Program-made: the position numbers and the translations under genes
Notes under the pieces: generated by a model
What the model was told of the DNA's origin: nothing
The model's input: only the letters and a program-made list of their open reading frames with translations
Databases searched by the model: none
Part shown: positions 1-8,707 of the stretch, piece by piece
Position numbering within the stretch: position 1 is the stretch's first letter
Layout of the letters: the number at the start of each line of letters is the position of its first letter
Origin: Palsa-1248 sp963737835
GTDB taxonomy: Bacteria; Gemmatimonadota; Gemmatimonadetes; Gemmatimonadales; Gemmatimonadaceae
Reading direction: 5' to 3'
Assembly (NCBI GenBank): GCA_963737835.1
Contig: CAVTUH010000001.1
Span: 2,418,001-2,482,000 of the forward strand
DNA: 64,000 nt

Positions 1-1
1 C

Positions 2-241
2 CCCGAGTACTTCGAGGCACCCGACCTCTTCAATCTCCACCGTGCCAACGCGGCTGACCACGTCTCGTTCGGGTCGGGCAAACATTTCTGTCTCGGCGCA
101 TCACTCGCCCGTGCGGAGGTCCGGGTCGTGTTGGAGACGCTGCTGGATCGCTTCCCGAAGCTGCGTGGTGATCCCGCGCGACCAAGTGCACCGTATGGGT
201 ACGAATTCAGATCTCCGAGGACGGTGTGGGTGTTGGTGTAG
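2..241 (+). CDS. Cytochrome P450, C-terminal fragment
   Basis: The window opens inside this gene, so only the last 79 residues are present and there is no start codon. The heme-binding signature FGSGKHFCLGASLARAE is visible, with the proximal cysteine ligand encoded near bases 89-91, followed by the usual L-helix and the closing beta segment (FRSPRTVWVLV). P450s are heme monooxygenases that insert one oxygen atom into a substrate, using electrons from a ferredoxin or reductase. The substrate cannot be told from this end. The sulfite-oxidase-like gene starts 41 bases downstream on the same strand, but nothing links the two functionally. Confidence 0.93.
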   Translation, partial: PEYFEAPDLFNLHRANAADHVSFGSGKHFCLGASLARAEVRVVLETLLDRFPKLRGDPARPSAPYGYEFRSPRTVWVLV

Positions 242-282
242 CAGCCATCGACCCGCGACCTGACAGATGATAGGTTCGAGTT

Positions 283-1557
283 GTGGCACAGCCTGACGAA
301 GAGCCGGTGGTCTCGCGTCGGGCCCTGGTCGTAGGGGCCTTGGGCGCCGCGACGGCGGCGTTGAGTCGGGTGTTGCCGAGCGACGTGCTCTCCGAGCTGG
401 GTGAGCGGACGCCCGCGGGTGGTCCGGCCGCGCCGCTTCTCCCGGACGCGACGCGTGTACCCGGGCCCGGGACGAGTGCAGTGGGGAGCCGCGCACCATC
501 AGTCCATCTGGCGCGTGCGCCGGCTGGCAAAGTGGCCGGTGAATCATTTACCCCGCTCCAGGACCTGCACGGGATCATCACGCCGTCCGACTTGCACTAT
601 GAGCGACACCACGCCGGCGTCCCCGCGATCGACCCGGATCGCTACCGGCTCTTGCTTCACGGACTCGTTGACCGTGCGCTCGTCTTCACGTTGGCCGAAC
701 TCCAGCGATTTCCGTCCGTGTCCCGCATCTATTTCATCGAGTGCTCTGGCAACGGGCGGGCGGCCTATCGCGCGATGTCGCCGCAGACCACGCCGCAGCA
801 GATCGATGGCCTCACGAGTACGAGTGAATGGACGGGGGTGCCGCTCGGCACCCTGCTGCGCGAGGCGGGTCTCCAGTCGGGCGCCCGGTGGCTACTGGCG
901 GAGGGTGGGGATGCGGCGCTCATGACGCGAAGCATCCCGCTGTCGAAGGCCCTCGATGACGCCCTCGTGGCGTATGCGCAGAACGGCGAGCCGCTGCGGC
1001 CCGAGCAGGGGTTCCCGGTGCGCCTCGTGCTGCCGGGCTGGGAGGGCAACACGAACATCAAGTGGTTGCGGCGGATCAAAGTCGGTGATGCGCCGTTCAT
1101 GACACGCGAAGAAACCTCCCGCTATACGGATGCGTTGCGCGGTGACGAGGCGCGCCAGTTCAGCTTCGTAATGGACGCGAAGTCCATCATCACCTTCCCC
1201 GCCTACCCGACCGTGCTGAGTGGCCGCGGCTGGTGGGAGATCCGTGGTATCGCGTGGACGGGCCGCGGGCGGATCACCGGTGTCGACGTGAGCACCGACG
1301 GCGGCGCGACCTGGGCACCGGCAACGTTGCAGGAGCCGGTGCTTCCGCTGGCACATACGCGTTTCCGTCATCTGTGGGAGTGGCGCGGGCAGTCGACGAC
1401 GCTCATGAGCCGCGCGATAGATGAGACGGGATACGTACAGCCCACCCTCGCGACGCTGCGAGCCGTGCGTGGACCCGGGACGAACTACCATCTCAACAGC
1501 ATCCGCGCATGGGATGTCGATGCGACGGGTCATGTCACATTTGCTGCCCGTGTGTGA
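283..1557 (+). CDS. Sulfite-oxidase-family molybdopterin oxidoreductase (SoxC/SorA-like)
   Basis: 424 residues from a GTG start. The N-terminus has a twin-arginine-like signal (SRRALVVGAL, residues 11-20), so export in folded form is likely. The molybdopterin fold follows, with the family cysteine ligand in FIECSGNGR (Cys154) and the conserved segment VRLVLPGWEGNTNIKWLRRI; the C-terminal dimerisation domain begins near residue 318 (ITGVDVSTDGGATW). Family members oxidise sulfite to sulfate in the periplasm and pass electrons to a cytochrome c. The next gene overlaps this one by 26 bases and encodes just such a cytochrome. Sulfite is the likely substrate, but sulfane sulfur (SoxC) or another oxo-transfer substrate is possible. 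Confidence 0.88.
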   Translation: MAQPDEEPVVSRRALVVGALGAATAALSRVLPSDVLSELGERTPAGGPAAPLLPDATRVPGPGTSAVGSRAPSVHLARAPAGKVAGESFTPLQDLHGIITPSDLHYERHHAGVPAIDPDRYRLLLHGLVDRALVFTLAELQRFPSVSRIYFIECSGNGRAAYRAMSPQTTPQQIDGLTSTSEWTGVPLGTLLREAGLQSGARWLLAEGGDAALMTRSIPLSKALDDALVAYAQNGEPLRPEQGFPVRLVLPGWEGNTNIKWLRRIKVGDAPFMTREETSRYTDALRGDEARQFSFVMDAKSIITFPAYPTVLSGRGWWEIRGIAWTGRGRITGVDVSTDGGATWAPATLQEPVLPLAHTRFRHLWEWRGQSTTLMSRAIDETGYVQPTLATLRAVRGPGTNYHLNSIRAWDVDATGHVTFAARV

Positions 1558-2179
1558 TCCCCCGCGTCGCTCGAATGGCGGCCGCCTGCGTCGGAGCGTG
1601 GTACTGCTGGTCGCCGTGAGCGCCGTCCTCGCCGCTTGTGGCCAGTCCTCGGCGGGCGTGCGGTCTGCCGATGCTGCGCCCGCGCGGTTTGGATTCGGCG
1701 AACCCGCGACCAGCGACGACATCGCCCGATGGAACACGGATGTCGATGCGTTTGGCCGTGGACTGCCACACGACAGTGGGACGGCCGCTCAAGGTGCGGC
1801 GATCTACGCGACGCAGTGCGCGGTCTGCCATGGCGCCGACGGCGTACACGGCGTCGTCCCCCCCGCACCCCCTCTCGTGGGCCGGATTCCCGGCGATGCC
1901 TTTCCATTTGCGACGGATACGACGGCGGTCGCGACTGTCGGCAATTACTGGCCGTATGCGACGACGCTCTACGACTACATCGCCCGGGCTATGCCCTTCC
2001 CGTCGCCCGGGTCGCTCACTCCGCACGAGACCTACGCGCTCACGGCGTTCATCCTGGTCCAGAACCACATCGTGCCAAGCAACACCGTGCTGACCGCGAG
2101 GACGTTGCCGCTCGTGCGGATGCCTGCGCAGGGGCGATTCGTTCCTGATGATCGGAGGGGCGGGGGCGAGGTGAGGTGA
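1532..2179 (+). CDS. c-type cytochrome lipoprotein, probable electron acceptor of the sulfite dehydrogenase
   Basis: 215 residues from ATG 1532. An in-frame extension upstream lies wholly inside the preceding gene, and this ATG places a lipoprotein signal properly at the N-terminus (lipobox LAAC, Cys36). One heme c site, CAVCH (residues 96-100), is followed by a candidate methionine axial ligand in ARAMPFP (Met154) and the C-terminal helix SLTPHETYALTAFIL, typical of class I cytochromes. It overlaps the molybdoenzyme by 26 bases, suggesting translational coupling and a SorAB/SoxCD-type pair: molybdenum centre, then heme, then the respiratory chain. SoxD has two hemes; this protein has one and is closer in layout to SorB. 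Confidence 0.87.
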   Translation: MSHLLPVCDPPRRSNGGRLRRSVVLLVAVSAVLAACGQSSAGVRSADAAPARFGFGEPATSDDIARWNTDVDAFGRGLPHDSGTAAQGAAIYATQCAVCHGADGVHGVVPPAPPLVGRIPGDAFPFATDTTAVATVGNYWPYATTLYDYIARAMPFPSPGSLTPHETYALTAFILVQNHIVPSNTVLTARTLPLVRMPAQGRFVPDDRRGGGEVR

Positions 2180-2186
2180 TGAGGGC

Positions 2187-2366
2187 TAGACGTTGGACGT
2201 TAGACGTTGGAGGAGGGCTAGACGTTAGACGTTGGACGTTAGACGTTGGAGAACAAAACGCGGATGCCAGCTGGACGCACCATGGCTGGCTCCGAGGGTT
2301 GCTCTCCAGCGTCCCGCGACTAACGTCCAACGTCCAACGTCCAACGTCCAACGTCCAACGTCTAAC
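2187..2366. repeat. Heptamer-arm inverted element, family A (copy 1)
   Basis: Left arm: tandem GACGTTG/GACGTTA heptamers at about 2187-2249. Right arm: their reverse complement at about 2320-2366, with five consecutive GACGTTG units. The core holds a smaller inverted repeat, gccagc...gctggc, around a loop with gacgcacc. The element fills almost the whole gap between the cytochrome stop and the next start at 2381. Peptides read from it (repeats of RRWTLDVG) are artefacts. Confidence 0.9.
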
Positions 2367-2380
2367 CTGAGGTTTCTGAC

Positions 2381-5300
2381 GTGCGCTCGTCTGTGTCTCG
2401 CGTTGTTCTGGCCCTTGGACTCATTGCGGTCACCGCGTCGGTGGCCGCTGCGCAGTCTCCCGATCCATACGGTGCCATGCGGTGGCGGCAAATCGGGCCA
2501 CCACGCGCGGGGCGTGCGCGGGCGCTTGCTGGAGTCGCGAGCCAGCCCAATGTCTTCTACATTGGGTTTGACGACGGTGGCGTCTGGCGGTCCACTGACT
2601 ACGGCGCCAACTGGGAACCGATTTTCGATCATGAGCCGACCGGTTCCATCGGGGCGATCGCGGTGGCGCCGTCGGATCCGAACATCATTTACGTCGGCAC
2701 GGGCGGCGGGATCATTCGGCCCGATCTGGCGATCGGCAATGGCGTGTACAAGTCCACCGACGGCGGCAAGACGTGGGTCCATCTCGGGCTCGACGACAGC
2801 CAGATGATCGCGATGATCGACGTGGACGCGTCCGATCCGAACCGGTTGTTCGTCGCGGCGCTGGGGCATCCATACGGACCCAACGCCGAGCGCGGCATTT
2901 ATCGCTCGACCGACGGCGGCAAGACGTTCCAGAAGGTGCTGTACAAGGACGAGTACACGAGCGGGAGCGACGTCCACATCGATCCGAGTAACCCCAACGT
3001 CATCTACGCCGCGCTCTGGCAGCAACAGCAAAGCTTCATTGAGGGCGGGTCATTCGGGGGTGCGAGCGGCGGCATCTTCAAGTCGACGGATGGTGGAACA
3101 ACCTGGACGCAGCTCACCGATGGACTGCCTGGCGGGATGATTCAAGCGAACCTGACCATCGCGGCCAGCAACCCGCAGGTGGTGTACGCGATGGTCGCGG
3201 CGGCCGCGCCTCCAGGTGGTCCGCCACGGCCACAGGGCGTCATTGGCTTCTACCGGTCCAGCGACGGCGGCGCACACTGGCGACTCGCATTTCACGATGC
3301 GAATGCCACTGACTCCGCCCACGCGCGACAGCCCGATCCGCGTCCGCTGGCCCGCATCGGGGGCGGCGACCTGCCGACGATTGCGGCCGATCCGAAAAAC
3401 GAGAACGTCGTCTACAGCTCATCGACCGTCTTCTGGCGGACGGAAGATGCGGGGATGACGTGGTCCGCCGTGCGCGGCGCGCCGGGCGGCGACGACTACC
3501 AGAAGACGTGGATCAACCCTCGGAATCCCGACATTCTGCTGGTGGTGTCGGACCAGGGCGGCGTGGTCTCTGCCAATCGGGGTGTGTCGTGGAGCAGCTG
3601 GTACACGCAGCCGACGGCCGCGATGTATCACGTCACGACCGACGACGCGTTCCCCTATCGCGTCTGCGGCGGACAGCAGGACGCCGGCTCGGCGTGTGTC
3701 GAGAGCCGGTCGATGGATGGCGAAATCACCTTCCACGACTGGCATCCCGTCAACATTCAGGAGTACGGCATCGCGGCGCCTGATCCCGAAGATCCGGACC
3801 TCGTGTATGGCAGCATGCGCAACAACGTATCGCTCTACAACCGCAAGACCGGACAGACGACGTTCGTCGGCCCCGACATGACGGGTGGAACTCCGCCTGG
3901 CGCGGCCAACGCGAAGACCGTCAACTACAATCGAAACGTCCGCACGATGCCGATCGCCTGGTCGCCGCTCGACCCGACGGTGCTCTATTACGTCTCGGAC
4001 GCCGTGTGGAAGAGCGTCGATCACGCACACCACTGGTCGCGGATCAGCCCCGATCTCGCGCGGCAGAGCTGGGAAGTCCCTGCCAACGCCGGGAAGTACG
4101 CCGCCGATGTGAAGCTGGCGCCCCAGGGCACGATCACCGCGCTCGCTCTGTCGACGAGGAGCGCTCGGGTGCTCTGGGCCGGCACCGATGACGGCAACAT
4201 GCAGGTGACCATGGACGGTGGCGCGACGTGGGTCAACGTCACCCCGCCTGGCATCAAGCCGTGGACGCGCATCTTCAACATCGATGCCGGCCATTTCGAT
4301 GCGATGACGGCGTATGCCGCCGCCAACACGTTCCGCGTCGACGACATCAATCCGCACTTCTATCGCACGCACGACGGGGGCAAGACGTGGACGGAGATCG
4401 ACAACGGGATCGCGCCAGGTGCGGTCGCCAACTCGATTCGCGAAGACCCCAGGGTCAAGGGATTGCTCTACGCCGGCACGAACGCGCAGGTGTGGATCTC
4501 GTTCGACGACGGCAACCACTGGGAGTCGCTGCGACTCAACATGCCGGCGATCTCGGTGCGCGATCTGCAAGTGAAAGACGACAGCTCCTGCCTCTGCGCC
4601 GATCTCATTGCTGGCACTCACGGTCGTGGGTTCTGGATCCTCGACGACGTGACACCCCTCCGACAGACAGCAGCAGCACGCGCCGCGGCAGGGGCGTACC
4701 TGTACAAGCCCGTCACCGCGGTCCGCGTCCGCTTCGCCACCAACGATCCGACGCCATGGCCGCCCGAGGTCACGGCAGGTCAAAATCCGCCGTCAGGCGG
4801 CATCATCGACTACTACCTGGCGAGCGCACCCTCGAGCCCCGTGACGATCGACATCATGGACTCGGCCGGGCACGTGGTCCGCACATACTCGAGTGCCGAC
4901 GCGGTGCGTCATCCCGACCCCGCGCTCGATTCGGCGGCGTACAACCGACTGTGCGAGCAGACTCCGACGGCGCGCGACTGCGGCCTGCCGCTCTACTGGC
5001 CGGCACCGCCCACAATCGTCTCGACCGAGCCGGGCATGCACCGATTGAGCTGGGACCTCCACTACGCGCCGATTGCCGGCGACAGCGATGGTCCCTCCGG
5101 GGGCGACGGGGCAGTCGGCGCCGTGCCACACCGGACGTATCCGCTCGTCAACGCACCCTGGGCGCCGCCGGGCCGCTACACCGTGCGCCTCACCGTCGAC
5201 GGCAAGCACATGACGCAACCGCTCGTCCTGCGACTGGATCCGCGCGTGAAGACGTCACCCGCAGGCCTCGCGCAGCTCGCATCGCTGTCAAAGGCGATGT

Positions 5301-5704
5301 ACGACGGAGCGCTGGCGGCGCACGAGAATTTCCTGCAGGCACGCGCGCTCATCGGCAAGCTCGATGGGGCCGGTGGGGAAGGCGTCGCCACGTTCCGAGC
5401 CGCCGTCGATTCCGTCGCCCCGATGCCGGTGCGGCGGCAGCCCGGCTTTGGCTTCGGCCCCCCGGCCTCTCCGGGTCCCCCAACGCTCACGAGCACGAGC
5501 GCGGCGATGATGGCCGCCGCAATGGCGATGCAGGGTGCCGATGTCGCGCCTACTGCCCGCGAGATCGCGGCGTGCGACAAAGCGCGCGCCGACTATCAGT
5601 CTGCACTCGCACGGTGGACCACTCTCGAGACCAAGGGGCTGGCCGCGTTCAATGCGAAACGGAAGGCGGCCGGGCAGGCGGAGGTGCGCGGGGGCGGGCG
5701 CTAA
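2381..5704 (+). CDS. Secreted BNR/VPS10 (sortilin-like) beta-propeller protein
   Basis: 1107 residues from GTG 2381 with a Sec signal ending near residue 25 (ASVAAAQS). The body is full of Asp-box/BNR motifs (STDYGANW, STDGGKTW, STDGGKTF, STDGGTTW, SSDGGAHW, TMDGGATW, THDGGKTW, SFDDGNHW), the hallmark of sortilin/VPS10 and related exo-sialidase-type propellers; probably two propellers. A C-terminal region (about 760-1107) has an Ig-like segment and helices. Such proteins are abundant in Gemmatimonadota and Acidobacteria as exported proteins of unknown role, often annotated as glycosyl hydrolases without proof. The stop codon falls in the left half of a repeat hairpin (ggcgggcgctaacgc). Confidence 0.88.
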   Translation: MRSSVSRVVLALGLIAVTASVAAAQSPDPYGAMRWRQIGPPRAGRARALAGVASQPNVFYIGFDDGGVWRSTDYGANWEPIFDHEPTGSIGAIAVAPSDPNIIYVGTGGGIIRPDLAIGNGVYKSTDGGKTWVHLGLDDSQMIAMIDVDASDPNRLFVAALGHPYGPNAERGIYRSTDGGKTFQKVLYKDEYTSGSDVHIDPSNPNVIYAALWQQQQSFIEGGSFGGASGGIFKSTDGGTTWTQLTDGLPGGMIQANLTIAASNPQVVYAMVAAAAPPGGPPRPQGVIGFYRSSDGGAHWRLAFHDANATDSAHARQPDPRPLARIGGGDLPTIAADPKNENVVYSSSTVFWRTEDAGMTWSAVRGAPGGDDYQKTWINPRNPDILLVVSDQGGVVSANRGVSWSSWYTQPTAAMYHVTTDDAFPYRVCGGQQDAGSACVESRSMDGEITFHDWHPVNIQEYGIAAPDPEDPDLVYGSMRNNVSLYNRKTGQTTFVGPDMTGGTPPGAANAKTVNYNRNVRTMPIAWSPLDPTVLYYVSDAVWKSVDHAHHWSRISPDLARQSWEVPANAGKYAADVKLAPQGTITALALSTRSARVLWAGTDDGNMQVTMDGGATWVNVTPPGIKPWTRIFNIDAGHFDAMTAYAAANTFRVDDINPHFYRTHDGGKTWTEIDNGIAPGAVANSIREDPRVKGLLYAGTNAQVWISFDDGNHWESLRLNMPAISVRDLQVKDDSSCLCADLIAGTHGRGFWILDDVTPLRQTAAARAAAGAYLYKPVTAVRVRFATNDPTPWPPEVTAGQNPPSGGIIDYYLASAPSSPVTIDIMDSAGHVVRTYSSADAVRHPDPALDSAAYNRLCEQTPTARDCGLPLYWPAPPTIVSTEPGMHRLSWDLHYAPIAGDSDGPSGGDGAVGAVPHRTYPLVNAPWAPPGRYTVRLTVDGKHMTQPLVLRLDPRVKTSPAGLAQLASLSKAMYDGALAAHENFLQARALIGKLDGAGGEGVATFRAAVDSVAPMPVRRQPGFGFGPPASPGPPTLTSTSAAMMAAAMAMQGADVAPTAREIAACDKARADYQSALARWTTLETKGLAAFNAKRKAAGQAEVRGGGR

Positions 5705-5806
5705 CGCACCCAGAAAGTAGACCTGCAGAGAGTAGAAAGTAGACAGGGCGGTCCTTGTCTACTATCTACTTTCTGTGCTTCTACTCTCTCGGGCGCTTTA
5801 GGGCCC
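5692..5806. repeat. Heptamer-arm inverted element, family D (AGAAAGT units), between convergent genes
   Basis: The sequence reads gggcgctaacgcaccc, then AGAAAGTAGAC-type heptamers, a short core (agacagggcggtcct), then the reverse complement (gtctactatctactttctg) and gggcgctttagggcccg. It lies between two converging genes and both of their stop codons fall within it: TAA 5702-5704 on the plus strand and TAG 5783-5781 on the minus strand. It probably acts as a two-way transcription terminator. Confidence 0.85.
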
Positions 5807-6557
5807 GATGCACCCCGACTGTGATGCGCGATGACGTCACGTCGAAACTCCCACCACCCGACGTCGGCGAGGCGGTGACCCACGCGGTGAGCACGCTTTC
5901 CTGGCCAAGTGTCGCAACGGTCGTGACGCCGAAGCACCAGGTCGAGCCGTTGGCCAGGCCCGTGACGACATAACCCTCGGACACGGTCGAGCCTTCGAGT
6001 CCGAAGCCGGCCGCGCCCGTGGGGCAGTTCGCCGTGTTGTTCGTCACGACCGCCGGCTCCGAATACACGCGATAGTATGCGAACTCGGACGGATTGCTGA
6101 GCCGCGCATCCGCCGACCAGGTGAGCTTGACGCCGGAGTCGATGGCCACCGCCGTCAGTCCGTCAGGCGGCGGCAGCACCTGTTGCGTGTTCACGGTGAT
6201 GGGGGACGTCCCGGTGCTGACATCCCCGTTCGCATCCTCCGACGCGATGTAGTACTGGTTCGAAGGGGTACCTGGAACGAAGTAGCTCGTCTCGCCGGTA
6301 TAGGCGACCGTGTTCCAGCCCCCGCCGACAATCGCCGCATACACGACGTAGTTCGTCACATTCGGATCGCTCGCCGCGCCCCACTTGAGCAGGATCCCGG
6401 CCGGAACGCCAGGCGAGCTCGGCAACAGCAAGTAGCTGAGGCTATCGGGGTTACCGAGCGTCACCGGCGCTGTACTGAGGTTGTTGACGCCGTTCGAGCA
6501 GCCCGCGGCCAGCGCTGCGAGCAGGCCGAGGGCGCCAATTGACTGTCGAATCCGCAT
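5781..6557 (-). CDS. Fibronectin-type-III-like lipoprotein
   Basis: 258 residues, ATG start. The signal peptide ends in a lipobox (LAALAAGC, Cys20). Two segments with the Trp/Tyr spacing of fibronectin III repeats are visible: LLKWGAASDPNVTNYVVYAA and GVKLTWSADARLSNPSEFAYYRVY. Probably a periplasm- or surface-facing binding module; no catalytic motif is seen. The last eight residues, RALKRPRE, are encoded by the downstream repeat hairpin, which also supplies the TAG stop, so the native tail may have been altered by arrival of that element. Function unknown. Confidence 0.8.
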   Translation of the reverse strand: MRIRQSIGALGLLAALAAGCSNGVNNLSTAPVTLGNPDSLSYLLLPSSPGVPAGILLKWGAASDPNVTNYVVYAAIVGGGWNTVAYTGETSYFVPGTPSNQYYIASEDANGDVSTGTSPITVNTQQVLPPPDGLTAVAIDSGVKLTWSADARLSNPSEFAYYRVYSEPAVVTNNTANCPTGAAGFGLEGSTVSEGYVVTGLANGSTWCFGVTTVATLGQESVLTAWVTASPTSGGGSFDVTSSRITVGVHRALKRPRE

Positions 6558-6750
6558 TAGTGCTCCAGTGGGTTATAGCTTCCGCTGCAAACTACGGCGG
6601 CGGCCCGGTGAGTGTTGGGCGTAGCCTGTGAGGTTTGAGTCAGGGGTACTGGTTCAAGGCGGCAGGGCTTTACCCCCCCTCAATAGGAGCGAATAACCGC
6701 GGATTACATGGACAGGCGGCGGCCGTCGATCCCCGCCCTACGGAAACGGA

Positions 6751-7140
6751 GGGCGACGCATGCGTCGCCCCTACCCGCCTATCCACGGACCCCGTGCGGT
6801 CGGCGCACGAACGGCGGGCGACGCATTGCGTCGCCCCTACCCGCCTATCCACGGACCCCATGTGGGCGGCGCATGAATGGCGGGCGACGCATGCGTTGCC
6901 CCAACGCGCCCATACACCGATTCCGTGCGGTCGGCGCACGAACGGCGGGCGACGCATTGCGTCGCCCCTACCCGCCTATCCACGGACCCCATGTGGGCGG
7001 CGCATGAATGGCGGGCGACGCATGCGTTGCCCCAACGCGCCCATACACCGATTCCGTGCGGTCGGCGCACGAACGGCGGGCGACGCATTGCGTCGCCCCT
7101 ACCCGCCTATCCACGGATTCCGTGCGGTCGGCGTGACGGT
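6751..7140. repeat. REP-like palindrome array with tandem units of about 131 bases
   Basis: At least six palindromes of the type GGGCGACGCA-(T)-TGCGTCGCCC occur here, the first (6751-6770) a perfect 20-base palindrome. They alternate with cctacccgcctatccacgga and variants. A unit starting gtgcggtcggcgcacgaac recurs at 6795, 6925 and 7056, giving a tandem period of 130-131 bases. Some copies carry a G-to-T change (gcatgcgttgcc). The stretch lies between two lipoprotein genes and contains no plausible gene. Single copies of the same palindrome occur elsewhere in the window. Confidence 0.9.
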
Positions 7141-7146
7141 GGCGTT

Positions 7147-8502
7147 CTAATGGGCTCGTCGGATGCGGGCGAACGCGCCGCCCGCGATGGGCAGGCTCGA
7201 TGACGCGGGGTTGAACGCGAGGGTGGAGGGCGGATTCGCAACGGACACTACCACAGCGGGTGGGACGGTGTCACCAACGGCGAGTTGGACACCGGTGTAG
7301 CCCAGTATCGCCGCGCCCGCGGTGCTATTGGTCCAGAGGTCGCCGCTGTTGTCGAAGGCGATCGCCGTTGGCGAGCCGGTCGACGCCGGTGGAATCAGGA
7401 TCTCAAATGGAACCGCGGGGCCGCTGGCTGCGAGCTCTGACGGGTGGAAGGCAACGAGACTGCTCCCGACGGAATTCGCGACCCAGAGATCACCCGATCC
7501 ATCAAATGCAACGCCGCTCGGTCCGTTGAGTGATCCATTCGACGATGTCAGAGTGACGGCTGGCGGTGGCGTGCCAGTCACAGCCAGGCTGGACGACGCA
7601 ATCGCCACGACCGTGCTCGTGAGTGTGTTGGGCACCCACAGCTTCCCCGCGGTATCGAACTGGATGCGAGCAGGTCCGTCGAACGCGATCCCGCTGATCA
7701 CAACGGCCGGTTTCTTGTTGCCACCGGCGCTCAGTTGGTTGGTGAAGAAGCCAACCACCGTGTTGCCGTCGAAGTTCGAGACCCAGAGCGCGCCGGTGTG
7801 ATCGAAGGCCAGGCCCACTGGCCCCTGAAGCGCGGGGCTGGCGATCGTGACTGTGGGAGTGGGCGTGCCACTCGTCGCGAGTTGGTCCGCGGAGTACTCC
7901 GTGATCGTGTTTGCGCTCGAATCAGCAACCCAGAGATTGCCTCGAGCATCGAACGCCCCGTATTGGCCAGCGACAGCGAGTGACACGGTTGCAACGCCAC
8001 TGTCCAAGGTGGCGCCCGCGTACGCGGCGGCCACAGCGTGCCCGGTTGGCCCACCGACGACCCACAGGTGGCCAGAGCCGGGGCGAAGCGCGAAGGTGAT
8101 CGAGATGACCGCCTTTCCACCCGTCGGGAGGTTCGCCGGGCTGCCCTTCACCGTGCCGGCGTAGAAGGCTGTGGTGACCGGGCCGACCACGACCGCGCTC
8201 GCGCTCGCGACCGTGTAGGTCCCGGCCGGGACGGTAAGCGTGGTGTCAACCCTCGTCACGACTGCCGTGTCACCGCTCGGTCCCGTGACGACGACGAGCG
8301 GCGTGGCGCCATTGGTGGGCTTTACCGTGATGACCAGCATCCCACCGTTGGAGTTGGGCGAGGTGCTCGACTTGCAGCCGTGTACGGCGAGCAACAGGCC
8401 ACCGAGGCCGGCAACTCGACTGGCTTGCGCGGTCGCGCGTCGGAACCGCTGCGATGTAAATCGAGTCGCTCCGGCGGCGACGCGCACGTGTGAGACAGGC
8501 AC
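7147..8502 (-). CDS. NHL/Vgb-like beta-propeller lipoprotein
   Basis: 451 residues from GTG 8502. The hydrophobic segment GLGGLLLAVHGC forms a lipobox with Cys43, although the N-terminal extension ahead of it is long, so an internal start is possible. After a linker and a PEGA-like segment (GTYTVASASAV), at least five repeats of the pattern GPVGLAFDHTGALWVSNFDG occur, typical of NHL/virginiamycin-lyase-like propellers. No lyase residues can be assigned. Probably a surface-attached binding propeller. Its stop lies just beside the REP-like array; its start side is the heptamer element at 8515. Confidence 0.82.
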   Translation of the reverse strand: MPVSHVRVAAGATRFTSQRFRRATAQASRVAGLGGLLLAVHGCKSSTSPNSNGGMLVITVKPTNGATPLVVVTGPSGDTAVVTRVDTTLTVPAGTYTVASASAVVVGPVTTAFYAGTVKGSPANLPTGGKAVISITFALRPGSGHLWVVGGPTGHAVAAAYAGATLDSGVATVSLAVAGQYGAFDARGNLWVADSSANTITEYSADQLATSGTPTPTVTIASPALQGPVGLAFDHTGALWVSNFDGNTVVGFFTNQLSAGGNKKPAVVISGIAFDGPARIQFDTAGKLWVPNTLTSTVVAIASSSLAVTGTPPPAVTLTSSNGSLNGPSGVAFDGSGDLWVANSVGSSLVAFHPSELAASGPAVPFEILIPPASTGSPTAIAFDNSGDLWTNSTAGAAILGYTGVQLAVGDTVPPAVVVSVANPPSTLAFNPASSSLPIAGGAFARIRRAH

Positions 8503-8514
8503 TTCAGGTGAATG

Positions 8515-8597
8515 TAGACGCTGGACGGTGGACGTTAGACGCTGGACGTTAGAGGCTGGACGTTGGACGTGAGACGCTGGACGTGAGACGCTGTGGC
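8515..8597. repeat. Heptamer-arm element, family A (copy 2, one arm)
   Basis: About ten degenerate GACGTTR/GACGCTG/GACGTGA heptamers in one orientation, 13 bases upstream of the propeller lipoprotein start on the opposite strand. No matching reverse arm is seen, so the copy looks half-deleted or decayed. Confidence 0.8.
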
Positions 8598-8626
8598 GTG
8601 CCGCACCTGTGTTTGAAAGACGGATT

Positions 8627-8660
8627 GAGGCCAGTCTCGTGGGGTCCCGAGACTGGCCTC
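8627..8660 (-). terminator. Strong hairpin downstream of the DinB gene
   Basis: GAGGCCAGTCTCG pairs perfectly with CGAGACTGGCCTC across an 8-base loop (tggggtcc); one more T-A pair extends it to 14 bp. It lies 47 bases past the DinB stop on the minus strand and is the likely terminator for that gene. No clear T-run follows. Confidence 0.65.
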
Positions 8661-8707
8661 AGTCAGTGTCTGGCAGTCAGCGCGCGAGGGCGCGCGTCGT
8701 GCCGACT

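Noticed and set aside
2176..2370. Open frames encoding repeats such as RRWTLDVG and NVQRPTSN (also near 8240, 10337, 31677)
   Set aside because: They are translations of the GACGTTR heptamer arms in either direction; no start signals and no independent coding character.
3419..4783. Long minus-strand open frame (454 residues) inside the BNR/VPS10 gene
   Set aside because: Arg/Val-rich shadow frame typical of GC-rich DNA; the plus-strand frame has clear BNR motifs and a signal peptide.
4228..5742. Plus-strand 504-residue frame within the BNR/VPS10 gene
   Set aside because: Overlaps the real gene in another frame and is extremely Arg/Gly-rich without motifs.
6751..7140. Possible CRISPR array
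   Set aside because: The units are palindromes in tandem blocks of about 131 bases and the sequences between them repeat too; there are no unique spacers and no cas genes.
6635..7203. Several open frames with repeats such as RATHASPLPAYP
   Set aside because: They read through the REP-like palindrome array in different frames and strands; the repeats, not a protein, explain them.
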